Assembly: GCA_019744885.1 (NCBI GenBank)
Contig: JAIETY010000170.1
Span: 1 to 42,428 of the forward strand
DNA from: Sphingomonas sp.
Lineage (GTDB): Bacteria > Pseudomonadota > Alphaproteobacteria > Sphingomonadales > Sphingomonadaceae
DNA: 42,428 nucleotides
Reading direction: 5' to 3'
In this document: in pieces, positions 1-7,784 of the stretch
Layout: each line of letters starts with the position of its first letter
Numbering within the stretch: the stretch's first letter is position 1
The notes under the pieces: model-generated
Database searches by the model: none
What the model was told of the DNA's origin: nothing
What the model saw: only the letters and a program-made list of their open reading frames with translations
Translations under genes and position numbers: made by a program

Positions 1-120
1 TTCGAGCGCCTCGATCTTGCCGGCATCCTTGTCGACGCAGATCACGTCATGCCCGAAATCCGAAAAGCACGCGCCAGAGACCAGGCCGACATAGCCCGAA
101 CCGATCATCGTAATCCGCAT
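1..120 (-). CDS. ugd: UDP-glucose 6-dehydrogenase, N-terminal part (cut by the window edge)
   Basis: Only the first 40 codons are inside the window, reading leftwards from the ATG at 120. They begin [19 protein letters not shown], which is the GxGYVG Rossmann NAD-binding motif typical of the UDP-glucose/GDP-mannose dehydrogenase family, followed by a D-x-D-like segment (VDKD) expected at the end of the second beta strand. The family oxidises UDP-glucose to UDP-glucuronate in the cytoplasm, a precursor for acidic polysaccharides. A GAGGGGA ribosome binding site at 124-130 sits 6 nt from the ATG and fixes the start. It is divergent from wecB and shares the 121-378 upstream region. The N-terminus alone cannot fully separate UDP-glucose from UDP-ManNAc or GDP-mannose dehydrogenase, but the GSGYVGLV form fits UDP-glucose dehydrogenase best, and an epimerase for UDP-glucuronate lies nearby at 2827. 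Confidence 0.85.
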   Translation of the reverse strand, partial: MRITMIGSGYVGLVSGACFSDFGHDVICVDKDAGKIEALE

Positions 121-140
121 TTGCTTCCCCTCTTAGCCAT

Positions 141-170
141 ATGGGTCGTGTCGACATGGGTCGTGTCGAC
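141..170. repeat. Perfect 15-bp tandem duplication in the ugd-wecB divergent region
   Basis: The 15-mer ATGGGTCGTGTCGAC occurs twice head to tail at 141-155 and 156-170. Each copy ends with the palindrome GTCGAC. It lies just upstream of the ugd ribosome binding site, within the region shared by the divergent ugd and wecB genes. It could be two operator half-sites or a recent slippage duplication. No promoter hexamers were convincingly recognised. The duplication itself is certain; any function is speculation. Confidence 0.7.
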
Positions 171-378
171 TCGCCACGCGTGCGACGTAGAGTCCCCCCT
201 AACGATCGATCAGGCGACCGCATAGCAAGCCTGTCTCCACCACCATCGATTTCAACGGTGGCCCGCCTTGATGGGCGGCGTGCAGCAGCAATCCGCGATC
301 ATCGCCGGAAGTGAGCTTGAAACTCGGAGGCACGGCATTTGTAAGTGCCTGTTAAGAAGCGTACGTTATGAGGCAAGC

Positions 379-1509
379 ATGCCGCGCCCACGCATCCTGG
401 TGATCTTCGGAACACGCCCCGAAGCCATAAAATTATTTCCCGTGATCAGGACACTAGCCGCCGATCCTACGCTTGAAGTTCGAACCTGTGTTTCTGCGCA
501 GCATCGCGGGCTGCTCGATCAGGTGCTCCGCCTCGCCGAGATAACTCCCGACATTGACCTTGATCTGATGGAGACCGGACAGAGCCTCGACCGGCTGACG
601 GTAAGGCTCCTCACGGGCCTTGGCGACGCGATCGACGCCGAACGACCCGACCGTGTGATCGTCCAAGGTGACACGGCAACCGCGATGGTCGGTGCGCTCG
701 CCGCCTATTATCGGCGTGTGCCCGTAAGCCATGTCGAAGCGGGCTTGCGATCGGGCGACATTCATCAGCCATTTCCCGAAGAGGTGAACCGCCGCATCGT
801 CGCGACTATTGCAGACCAGCATTTCGCGCCGACGCAGACCGCAGCCCATGCACTGCGGCGCGAGAATGTCGCACCGGACACCATTCACGTCACCGGCAAT
901 ACCGTGGTCGACGCCCTTCTCAACACCCGTGCACGCATCGCAGCTGACCCTTCGTTTGCGGATGGACTCGATCCAATTGCCTCGCGGTTCGCCGACAAGC
1001 GCATCATTCTCGTCACCACGCACCGGCGCGAGAATTTTGGCGGCGGCATGGAAAACATCGCCCGCGCCATCGCCCGCATCGCTGACCGCGACAATCTCGC
1101 GGTGATTTTCCCCGTCCATCCCAACCCCAATGTCGTGTCGGTGATGGACCGCATCCTCGGCGACCGGCCCAATATCGCCCGCATCGATCCGCTCGATTAC
1201 CCACATTTCATCCGCGCGCTGGGCATGAGCCATATCGTGCTCACCGATTCGGGCGGGGTGCAGGAAGAAGCGCCCGCGCTCGGCAAGCCCGTGCTCGTCA
1301 TGCGCGAAACGACCGAGCGCCCCGAAGGCGTTGCGGCTGGCACCGCGCGGCTGATCGGCACCGATGAAGACCGCATCGTTTCCGAAATCTTCACCCTCAC
1401 CGACGATAACGCCGCTTATCAAGCGATGGCGCGCGCGCACAATCCGTTCGGCGACGGCCACGCATCGGCACGGATTGCGGGGATCGTTGCAAATGGTTTC
1501 GGGCGCTGA
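379..1509 (+). CDS. wecB: UDP-N-acetylglucosamine 2-epimerase (non-hydrolysing)
   Basis: This 376-residue cytoplasmic enzyme interconverts UDP-GlcNAc and UDP-ManNAc. Family hallmarks are all present: the N-terminal LVIFGTRPEAIKLFPVI segment, the QGDTATAM strand, EAGLRSGD, the THRRENFG motif and the UDP-binding DSGGVQEEAP motif near the C-terminus. The length matches WecB/MnaA (about 375 residues). The frame is open further upstream to 268, but that extension has no homology-like sequence, and the ATG at 379 begins the family N-terminus MPRPRILVIFGTRPE. The stop overlaps the start of wecC by 17 bp, so the two are co-translated and supply UDP-ManNAcA together. No key residue is obviously missing. 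Confidence 0.95.
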   Translation: MPRPRILVIFGTRPEAIKLFPVIRTLAADPTLEVRTCVSAQHRGLLDQVLRLAEITPDIDLDLMETGQSLDRLTVRLLTGLGDAIDAERPDRVIVQGDTATAMVGALAAYYRRVPVSHVEAGLRSGDIHQPFPEEVNRRIVATIADQHFAPTQTAAHALRRENVAPDTIHVTGNTVVDALLNTRARIAADPSFADGLDPIASRFADKRIILVTTHRRENFGGGMENIARAIARIADRDNLAVIFPVHPNPNVVSVMDRILGDRPNIARIDPLDYPHFIRALGMSHIVLTDSGGVQEEAPALGKPVLVMRETTERPEGVAAGTARLIGTDEDRIVSEIFTLTDDNAAYQAMARAHNPFGDGHASARIAGIVANGFGR

Positions 1510-2791
1510 CCTAAAAGTAGCTGTCATCGGCCTCGGTTACATCGGCCTGCCCACCGCCGCCGTCATCGCCCGCACCGGCGTCGAAGTGCTCGGCATCGAT
1601 GTGTCCGAGCATGTCGTCGAGACGGTCAATTCAGGCAAAGTCCATATTGAGGAAGTCGATCTCGACGGTCTCGTCTCGGGCGTGGTCGCGCGCGGGCATT
1701 TGCGCGCATCGACACTGATCGAACCCGCCGACGTTTTCGTGATCGCGGTGCCGACGCCTTTCAAGGACAATCACCAGCCCGACATCGGCTATGTGCTGAA
1801 GGCCGCGACGACCGTTGCCGCCGTACTCAAGGCCGGCGACATCGTTGTGCTCGAATCGACCTCCCCCGTCGGCACCACCGAACAGGTGCGCGATTTGCTT
1901 GCGCAGCTGCGCCCTGATCTGAAGATGCCCGGCAAGAGCGGTGAACTCGCCGATGTTTCAATCGCCTATTGCCCCGAGCGCGTGCTCCCCGGCCGCATCC
2001 TTGTCGAGCTCATCGACAATGACCGCGTGATCGGCGGCATCACCTCACGCTGTGCGCGCAAGGCGCTCGCCTTCTATCGCCGCTTCGTGCGCGGGGCGTG
2101 CGTCACGACGACGAGCCGTGCGGCGGAAATGACCAAGCTCACCGAAAATGCGTTTCGCGACGTGAACATTGCCTTTGCCAATGAACTCAGCCTCGTCGCT
2201 GACAGCATGGGCGTCGATGTGTGGGAGGTGATCCGCCTCGCCAACCGCCACCCGCGCGTGAACATCCTGTCACCCGGCCCTGGCGTCGGCGGCCATTGCA
2301 TCGCGGTCGACCCCTGGTTCCTCGTCAGCGCCGCGCCCGAGCAGACGCCGCTGATCCGCACCGCACGCGAGGTCAACGACGGCAAGGTCGCGCACAGCAT
2401 CGCGCGCGCCGCCGCGCTGATCGACCAGCACCCGGGCAAGCCGGTCGCGTGCATGGGCCTGGCCTTCAAGGCCAATATCGACGACTTCCGCGAAAGCCCC
2501 GCGCTCAAGGTCGCCGCAGCGCTTGCGGCGCGGTACGGCGAGCGCATCCGCATCGTCGAACCCTATGCACGCGAGTTGCCGCGCGCGTTCGACGGCACCG
2601 ACGCGACGCTGATTGACCTCGACGACGCGATCGAGCGCTGCCCGGTGATGATCGTGCTGGTCGACCACGAGCTCTTCAAGTCGGTCCCGCTCGACGAACG
2701 TGCGACCAAGGCAGTGTACGACACCCGTGGCATCTGGCCGGACCAGCCTGCGCCGGTCGCCCTCCCCGTCGATCTGCGCCTCGCAAGCTGA
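1493..2791 (+). CDS. wecC: UDP-N-acetyl-D-mannosamine dehydrogenase
   Basis: This 432-residue enzyme is predicted to oxidise UDP-ManNAc twice at C6, giving UDP-ManNAcA with two NAD+. The N-terminal Rossmann motif is VIGLGYIGLPTA (residues about 11-22). Further family signs are the ESTSPVGTTE segment, the central helical domain around KLTENAFRDVNIAFANE, and the catalytic cysteine at residue 269 in GVGGHCIAVDP. The C-terminal UDP-binding half starts near GLAFKANIDDFRESPA. The start at 1493 lies inside the end of wecB; the open frame extends upstream to 1364, but only over wecB coding sequence. The GYIGLP variant, instead of GYVGLV, and the wecB neighbour favour UDP-ManNAc over UDP-glucose as substrate. 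WbpA-type UDP-GlcNAc dehydrogenase is the main alternative. Confidence 0.92.
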   Translation: MVSGADLKVAVIGLGYIGLPTAAVIARTGVEVLGIDVSEHVVETVNSGKVHIEEVDLDGLVSGVVARGHLRASTLIEPADVFVIAVPTPFKDNHQPDIGYVLKAATTVAAVLKAGDIVVLESTSPVGTTEQVRDLLAQLRPDLKMPGKSGELADVSIAYCPERVLPGRILVELIDNDRVIGGITSRCARKALAFYRRFVRGACVTTTSRAAEMTKLTENAFRDVNIAFANELSLVADSMGVDVWEVIRLANRHPRVNILSPGPGVGGHCIAVDPWFLVSAAPEQTPLIRTAREVNDGKVAHSIARAAALIDQHPGKPVACMGLAFKANIDDFRESPALKVAAALAARYGERIRIVEPYARELPRAFDGTDATLIDLDDAIERCPVMIVLVDHELFKSVPLDERATKAVYDTRGIWPDQPAPVALPVDLRLAS

Positions 2792-2826
2792 TTGCCGACG
2801 CGCGCCGAATCGCCCAGTAACCAGCC

Positions 2827-3795
2827 ATGACTATCCTCGTCACCGGTGCCGCAGGCTTCATTGGCCATGCCGTCAGCCACGCGCTGCTCGATCGCGGCGA
2901 GTCGGTGGTCGGGATCGACAATCTCAACGACTATTATGATGTGCGGCTGAAGCAGGACCGACTCGCCAACCTGACGGCGCGCGAGGGGTTTGCTTTCGAA
3001 CAACTCGATATCGCCGATTCGCAACCCGTCGCGAACATTGTCCGATCGAGCGGCGCCGACCGCGTGGTCCATCTCGCCGCGCAGGCGGGGGTACGCTATA
3101 GTCTCCAGAACCCGATGGCCTATGAGCGATCGAACCTTGCGGGCCATCTCGCGGTGCTCGAGGCCTGCCGCGCCGCCGATGTCGCGCATCTCGTCTATGC
3201 ATCATCGAGCTCGGTTTATGGTGATCGACCGCTCGACGGCCACGGCTTTCGCGAGGATGACCCGACCGTCACGCCGGTGTCGCTTTACGCCGCGACCAAG
3301 CGCGCCTGCGAGCTGATGAGCCAGAGCTATACGATGTTTGGCTTTCCGCAGACAGGTTTGCGCTTCTTCACCGTCTATGGCCCCTGGGGCCGTCCCGACA
3401 TGGCCTATTTCTTCTTCACCCAGAAGATGTTGGCGGGCGAGCCGATCGAGGTGTTCGGCGAAGGCAAGCTCGCGCGCGACTTTACCTATATCGACGATAT
3501 CGTGGCAGGCATTCTGGGCGCGCTCGATCACCCGCCCGAGCGGCATGGCCACCGCATTTTGAACATCGGCAATTGTCATCCCGAGACTGTGCTGGCGATG
3601 ATCGAAGCGCTCGAATCAGCGCTCGGGGTCACTGCAAAAAAGGTGATGAAGCCCAGACCGCCGGGGGACGTCACCGCAACCTTTGCCGATGTTTCACGCC
3701 TTAATGCATTGACCGGCTATGCGCCGCGGGTCGTGATCGGCGACGGCATGGCGCGGTTTGCCACCTGGTTCCGCGACTATTACCGCATCGGCTGA
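2827..3795 (+). CDS. NAD-dependent epimerase, UDP-glucuronate 4-epimerase-like
   Basis: The product is 322 residues, an extended short-chain dehydrogenase/reductase. It shows the GAAGFIGHAV cofactor motif (residues 7-16), IDNLNDYYDVRLKQ, HLAAQAGVRYS, the catalytic SSSSVYG segment, the YAATK active-site Tyr/Lys, and RFFTVYGPWGRPDMA. The NDYYDVRLK and AQAGVRYS strings are characteristic of UDP-glucuronate 4-epimerases (LspL/Cap1J type), which make UDP-GalA from UDP-GlcA. This fits the nearby ugd gene, which makes UDP-GlcA. It follows wecC after 35 bp and is likely in the same transcript. Its 3' end overlaps the convergent metallopeptidase gene by 16 bp. A UDP-glucose 4-epimerase role is less likely. 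Confidence 0.88.
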   Translation: MTILVTGAAGFIGHAVSHALLDRGESVVGIDNLNDYYDVRLKQDRLANLTAREGFAFEQLDIADSQPVANIVRSSGADRVVHLAAQAGVRYSLQNPMAYERSNLAGHLAVLEACRAADVAHLVYASSSSVYGDRPLDGHGFREDDPTVTPVSLYAATKRACELMSQSYTMFGFPQTGLRFFTVYGPWGRPDMAYFFFTQKMLAGEPIEVFGEGKLARDFTYIDDIVAGILGALDHPPERHGHRILNIGNCHPETVLAMIEALESALGVTAKKVMKPRPPGDVTATFADVSRLNALTGYAPRVVIGDGMARFATWFRDYYRIG

Positions 3796-4793
3796 TCGGC
3801 GAGTGCGATCATCGGCGGGACGAACGGCGCAATGACCTTCGTCGGGATATTCGCTGCCTCGGCGTCGAGCGCGGTCGCACGCTCTCGCCAACTCCGATAT
3901 GCACGATTTCGGAACAAGCCGCCGTCGAGCTTCTTGCCGGGACCCCGCCAGAAGGCGCCGGCGAGGCGTGGATCATAGCCGGCGTTGAAGAGCAGATAGA
4001 CGCTTAGCCGATCGGCCTCGCTTTCCGCCTGGGCGTGCAGCCGCCCGCTGCGCCCGAGTTCTGAAAAAATTCCGTATTTGACGCCAGCCGCGTCCATCCG
4101 CGCGCGGTGTTTCAAGATGATGTGGGCGAGCTCGTGCGCAACAATCACTGGCAGCCACTGCGGATCGAACGAATCCATGTACGAAGCACCGACTTGGACG
4201 ATGCTGCCGTCGGCAGCTGCTTCATCAAGTTCATGAACTTCAAAGCGCGCGCGGCAGCCTTCATTCACCGTCACCGAAACGGCTCGGTCGACGCCGTCAT
4301 GCCGAATAACGAGACGCGCGGGCGAATCGGGCTGCAGCTCGGCAATCATTCGGTCGACCGAATCGCGGCGCCGTGTCGACGCAGTCGCTGCCGGAGCATC
4401 CAGCGTCAGGCGGCTGTCGCCAATTGCAACAATTCCGTCGTTGGGGGCGATGCCAGCGTCAGCCGCCCCGCCCGAAGGCAGCACTGCTTCGACCGCAACG
4501 GGGGTGGGGAAGGCAAATACTGCAATGGCATCGACACGCACCATTGGTTGATACTGATCGATTGTATGAATGACTACGCCCGCCCATGAGCGATGATCAC
4601 GACAAAGCGCCCGGTTCTTGATCGCCAGCTGCTCTCCGACGCTGGCCAGACGCAGATCATCCCGCCGCAGCAATTCGAGAAGATCGCGGGTCGTTGAGGA
4701 TGGCGCCGCGGCCGATAAAAACAGCGGGAGCGCTAATCCCCAAAGCCGCACCGAACGCCAATCCATGCCTGACACAATACCGGTTGTTGGCAC
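3780..4793 (-). CDS. M48-type zinc metallopeptidase with PDZ-like domain, exported
   Basis: The product is 337 residues. An N-terminal hydrophobic stretch (VRLWGLALPLFLSAAAPSS) looks like a signal peptide. A PDZ-like region follows, around AVLPSGGAADAGIAPNDGIVAIGD. The zinc motif HELAH is at residues 220-224 and a downstream ESEADR supplies the third ligand and Asp, the M48 layout HExxH...ExxxD. The start chosen is GTG at 4793 because GGAGGT at 4801-4806 lies 7 nt upstream; ATG at 4766 is the alternative and also leaves a signal peptide. The protein is predicted to act in the periplasm. It is divergent from the metallophosphoesterase and convergent with the epimerase, overlapping it by 16 bp. 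Its role in a polysaccharide locus is unknown; envelope quality control (BepA/LoiP-like) is a guess. Confidence 0.85.
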   Translation of the reverse strand: MPTTGIVSGMDWRSVRLWGLALPLFLSAAAPSSTTRDLLELLRRDDLRLASVGEQLAIKNRALCRDHRSWAGVVIHTIDQYQPMVRVDAIAVFAFPTPVAVEAVLPSGGAADAGIAPNDGIVAIGDSRLTLDAPAATASTRRRDSVDRMIAELQPDSPARLVIRHDGVDRAVSVTVNEGCRARFEVHELDEAAADGSIVQVGASYMDSFDPQWLPVIVAHELAHIILKHRARMDAAGVKYGIFSELGRSGRLHAQAESEADRLSVYLLFNAGYDPRLAGAFWRGPGKKLDGGLFRNRAYRSWRERATALDAEAANIPTKVIAPFVPPMIALADQPMR

Positions 4794-4875
4794 CCCGGTC
4801 ACCTCCTAATGAAGCGGGACTTGGCGCGCCGACAGTGCCGCAGTGCCCGAGAGATTGATAGAAGCGACCGATTTC

Positions 4876-5643
4876 ATGTTTGGCCAACTCCGCAAAAAGC
4901 TAATTCAGCCACGCATCAAGGCCGCCGTTCCCGACGGCGTGCGTGTCTATGCGATCGGCGATATTCATGGCCGGGCCGATCTGCTCAATCGTCTGCTCGA
5001 TCGAATGATGGAGGATGACGCGGGCCGCGCCGTTGCCGATCAGCACCTCATCTTCCTAGGCGACCTTATCGATCGCGGCCCCGATTCGGCAGCAGTAATC
5101 GAACGGGCAATTGCGATTCGTGAGGCGCTGCCAAACTCTCGTTTTCTGATGGGCAATCATGAAGAAGTGTTTCTCAAAGCCCTCGAAGGCGACGAAAAGG
5201 CAATGCGGCTTTTTTGCCGCATCGGCGGACGCGAAACGATTCTGAGCTATGGCATGAGCGAGGCAGAGTACGCATGTCTCGACTATGCCGAGCTGATCGA
5301 GTGGGTGATTCGGACAGTGCCGGCGAGGCACCAGCGCTTCCTCGAATCGTTCGAGGACATGGTGATCGTCGGCGATTATGCCTTCGTCCATGCGGGCATC
5401 AGGCCGCAGGTACCGCTTGATCAGCAGCAACAGAGCGATCTCCGCTGGATCCGTGATCTGTTTCTGAATTTCTCCGGGCCACATGACCGAATCATCGTTC
5501 ATGGTCATACGATCAGCGAATCGGTCGAAGAGCGATCCAATCGGATCGGCATCGATACTGGCGCGTATATGACTGGTCGCCTTTCCGCGATGGGCTTCGA
5601 AGGCGCGACGCGCTGGTCCATAGAAGCAGCGCTGGCGGCATGA
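4876..5643 (+). CDS. Calcineurin-like metallophosphoesterase (bacterial PPP-type)
   Basis: The product is 255 residues with the complete PPP-family metal-binding signature: GDIHGR (residues 28-33), GDLIDRG (62-68), GNHEE (93-97), HAGIRP and the late HGHT motif. These proteins are dinuclear-metal phosphatases acting on phosphoproteins or small phosphoesters (PrpA, ApaH-like). Cytoplasmic location is expected because no signal peptide is seen. The start at 4876 gives MFGQLRKKL, a common N-terminus for this family; a GTG at 4843 in frame is the alternative. It is transcribed divergently from the metallopeptidase. A serine/threonine or tyrosine phosphatase counteracting the BY-kinase at 8508 is possible, but PPP enzymes are not the usual Wzb-type partner, so this is inference only. 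Confidence 0.9.
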   Translation: MFGQLRKKLIQPRIKAAVPDGVRVYAIGDIHGRADLLNRLLDRMMEDDAGRAVADQHLIFLGDLIDRGPDSAAVIERAIAIREALPNSRFLMGNHEEVFLKALEGDEKAMRLFCRIGGRETILSYGMSEAEYACLDYAELIEWVIRTVPARHQRFLESFEDMVIVGDYAFVHAGIRPQVPLDQQQQSDLRWIRDLFLNFSGPHDRIIVHGHTISESVEERSNRIGIDTGAYMTGRLSAMGFEGATRWSIEAALAA

Positions 5644-5829
5644 GGGGATTTTTTGGATGCCGCACCGCAAAAATGTTAGTGCTTTTTCAAAAATGCGGCT
5701 CTATAAGATCGACCGACGGGAACATGCAGATCCCGTTGAAGTTTAGGTAGCGTGGGTAACGTCTGTTAGGCGTTGTCAAAAGGCCTTCTCTGTGGCAGAG
5801 GGGTTCTGGCAAAAAAGAGGGAGTTACAA
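5644..5829 (+). promoter_or_regulatory. Leader region of the small-peptide gene with a hairpin
   Basis: This 186-bp gap precedes the 85-residue protein. It contains an inverted repeat ACGGGA (5716-5721) and TCCCGT (5731-5736) with a 9-nt loop, and a TATAAG hexamer at 5702-5707 that could be a -10 element, although no convincing -35 was seen. If TATAAG is used, the hairpin would lie at the very start of a transcript with a leader of more than 100 nt. Promoter identity is weakly supported. Confidence 0.3.
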
Positions 5830-6087
5830 ATGAGCTTCGGAAAGATCATGGCCTCGGTCGCGGCTGCATCGCTCGCAGTGTCGCCCGTTATGGCCGCTTC
5901 GACCAACCCGGCAGCGGGCCTGTCGCTGGCACCGGCTCTGAAGTCGCTCCGCGCCTCGGCGCCGACCGGCAAGAAGAGCAAGATTGGCCAAACTGGTGTG
6001 ATCGCGATTGTCGTGATCGCAGTTGGCGGCGCGATTGCCGGTATCGTTGCTGGCACGACTGGTTCGAACAACGCAACCAGCCGGTAA
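5830..6087 (+). CDS. Small exported or membrane peptide of unknown function
   Basis: The product is 85 residues. An N-terminal segment (MSFGKIMASVAAASLAVSPVMAAS) looks like a cleavable signal peptide. A short soluble basic stretch (SAPTGKKSKIGQ) follows, then a Gly/Ala/Ile/Val hydrophobic segment (GVIAIVVIAVGGAIAGIVAG) and a polar tail ending NNATSR. A purine-rich GAGGGAG site lies 5-6 nt upstream of the ATG. A strong intrinsic terminator follows 24 bp after the stop, so it is probably expressed as its own short, perhaps abundant, transcript. No characterised family was recognised. It sits immediately upstream of the polymerase/OPX/co-polymerase genes. An inner-membrane or surface accessory to polymer export is a guess from position only. 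Confidence 0.75.
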   Translation: MSFGKIMASVAAASLAVSPVMAASTNPAAGLSLAPALKSLRASAPTGKKSKIGQTGVIAIVVIAVGGAIAGIVAGTTGSNNATSR

Positions 6088-6111
6088 TTATACTGACTGA
6101 TAGCAAAAATC

Positions 6112-6143
6112 GGGAGGTGCCCCAAGGGCGCCTCCCTTTTTTT
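6112..6143 (+). terminator. Rho-independent terminator after the small peptide gene
   Basis: An 11-bp stem pairs 6112-6122 (GGGAGGTGCCC) with 6126-6136 (GGGCGCCTCCC), with one G-U pair and a 3-nt CAA loop. Seven T residues follow directly (6137-6143). This is a textbook intrinsic terminator on the plus strand. It separates the small peptide gene from the polymerase gene downstream. Confidence 0.93.
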
Positions 6144-6335
6144 GCCAATTCTGGTCGAGAATTCTGGCGGTTTGCGGCTTTGGCTGTTGGCAAGTAGAGC
6201 GGAAATCGATCTCTTGAGTGACGTGAGCGCTGGTCGATCCGGCGCAAGAGCTTTTGTTGTTGTTGCATGTCGGATGGATGGGGGCGTCGCAAGCATGTCG
6301 CTGCGCTTGGCGACCCGAAACGGAGTCGGATCCGG

Positions 6336-7685
6336 ATGACCCCTCGTCAACAACGCCTGTCCAGCTTTGTTGCGCCTGCCGTGACAATCACGTTTGCTGC
6401 AGCGATGATATTTGCTGGAGGGTCGTCGCGGGTCGACGCCCCACAAATCTTGGTAGTCCGCTTGGCGGCCATCATTGCCATCGCAAGCACTTTGGCGACG
6501 GCCTCGCCGACCATGCTCGGTTCTTTTGCCCGGGGTACCGCGCTATTTTTGGCCGTGCTCGCTTTATGGGTGATCCAGCTTGTGCCGCTGCCACCGTCGC
6601 TCTGGCTGTCGATGCCTGGTCACGCGATCTTGGCCCAAAGCGCCGTGATTGCGAACGAGCCGCAACCTTGGCGGCCACTAAGCCTTTCGCCTGATCTGAC
6701 GATAGAGGCGATGTTGGCGTTGATGGTTCCGGTCGCAGCAATCATCCTGACGCTGAGGGCGCCTCAACGATGGCTCGAGCAGGCTCCGCTTGCTTTAATG
6801 ATCCTCACTGTTCTCAGTGTGGCATTGGCTGCCGGGCAGGCAGCGGGCGAGCCGGACAGCGCGCTGCGATGGTACCCGGTGAGCGATATTGACGTCGCGC
6901 CCGGCCTGCTTGCCAATCGCAATCATCAGGGCCTACTTGTGAGCTTGGGGATACCTTCCGCGTTCATTTGGGCGATGGCCGAAAAGCCCGGCAGGCTCCC
7001 GCTAGGACCGAGGCTGCTCATCGCTTTCGCCGTCACCGCTTTGTGCGTGATCGGGGCGCTGATCACCCAGTCGCGCGGCGCGATGTTGTTCGTAGTACTC
7101 GGGACGCTGTTGTCAGCAGCGGCTATTAGACACGACATTGTCCGACAGATCGGTGCGCGGCTCGCGTTGGTCGCAGTTTCCATAGGCACGGTTGTGATCG
7201 CAGGAATCGCTTCCCTTGCCCTGCCATATCAGCGCCTAACCGAGGTTGTTGCGACGGACGATCGCGCCTATATTTGGGCGGACACGATCAAGATGTTGTG
7301 GGCCTATTTCCCGTTCGGCAGCGGCGGCGGCACCTTCGTCGATACGTATCCAAGGTTTCAGGGTATTGCGCGCTTGCGGCCCGAATATGTCAACCACGCC
7401 CACAATGAGTTGCTGGAATTTATAAGCGAAAACGGTCTGATCGGCATGATGTTGATCGGCGCAGGGGCCTGGATGTTGATCTCTCGAATGGCCCAGATTG
7501 CTCGGGAAAAGCAGTCATCCCCGCTGCTCGGGAGCGGTCGACTGGCAGCGATCCTGATCATGCTGTCGATCGTGGCCAGCCTGGTTGACTACCCGCTTCG
7601 CGCGCCCTTGATGACATCGCTCTTTGCCTGTGCGGTTGTCATTCTGCGCCGAGCGCGCAGCGAATCGCACGTTGGTGCCGCATAA
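6336..7685 (+). CDS. O-antigen ligase/Wzy-type polymerase family membrane protein
   Basis: The product is 449 residues and highly hydrophobic, with roughly ten or more predicted membrane segments. A long periplasmic loop before the C-terminal helices contains the Wzy_C-type signature NHAHNELLEFISENG. An NRNHQG motif occurs in a smaller loop. This pattern is shared by WaaL ligases and Wzy polymerases, which act on undecaprenyl-linked substrates on the periplasmic face. ATG at 6336 is chosen because GGAG lies about 10 nt upstream and the text before it is charged and unlike the family; ATG at 6267 is the in-frame alternative. It precedes the OPX and co-polymerase genes, which favours polymerisation of the exported polymer. 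Ligase versus polymerase cannot be decided from sequence alone. Confidence 0.87.
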   Translation: MTPRQQRLSSFVAPAVTITFAAAMIFAGGSSRVDAPQILVVRLAAIIAIASTLATASPTMLGSFARGTALFLAVLALWVIQLVPLPPSLWLSMPGHAILAQSAVIANEPQPWRPLSLSPDLTIEAMLALMVPVAAIILTLRAPQRWLEQAPLALMILTVLSVALAAGQAAGEPDSALRWYPVSDIDVAPGLLANRNHQGLLVSLGIPSAFIWAMAEKPGRLPLGPRLLIAFAVTALCVIGALITQSRGAMLFVVLGTLLSAAAIRHDIVRQIGARLALVAVSIGTVVIAGIASLALPYQRLTEVVATDDRAYIWADTIKMLWAYFPFGSGGGTFVDTYPRFQGIARLRPEYVNHAHNELLEFISENGLIGMMLIGAGAWMLISRMAQIAREKQSSPLLGSGRLAAILIMLSIVASLVDYPLRAPLMTSLFACAVVILRRARSESHVGAA

Positions 7686-7784
7686 ATCGGGGCCCAGCAA
7701 TCGCTAGAATTGCGCGGCACGCTGGTTTACGTGGCCCCCCAAATGCTATTAGTGGCTGCGTCGCAACAAGGGGAATTCAGTCAC

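Noticed and set aside
268..378. 37-codon upstream extension of wecB
   Set aside because: The sequence has no family likeness and the UDP-GlcNAc 2-epimerase N-terminus begins exactly at the ATG at 379.
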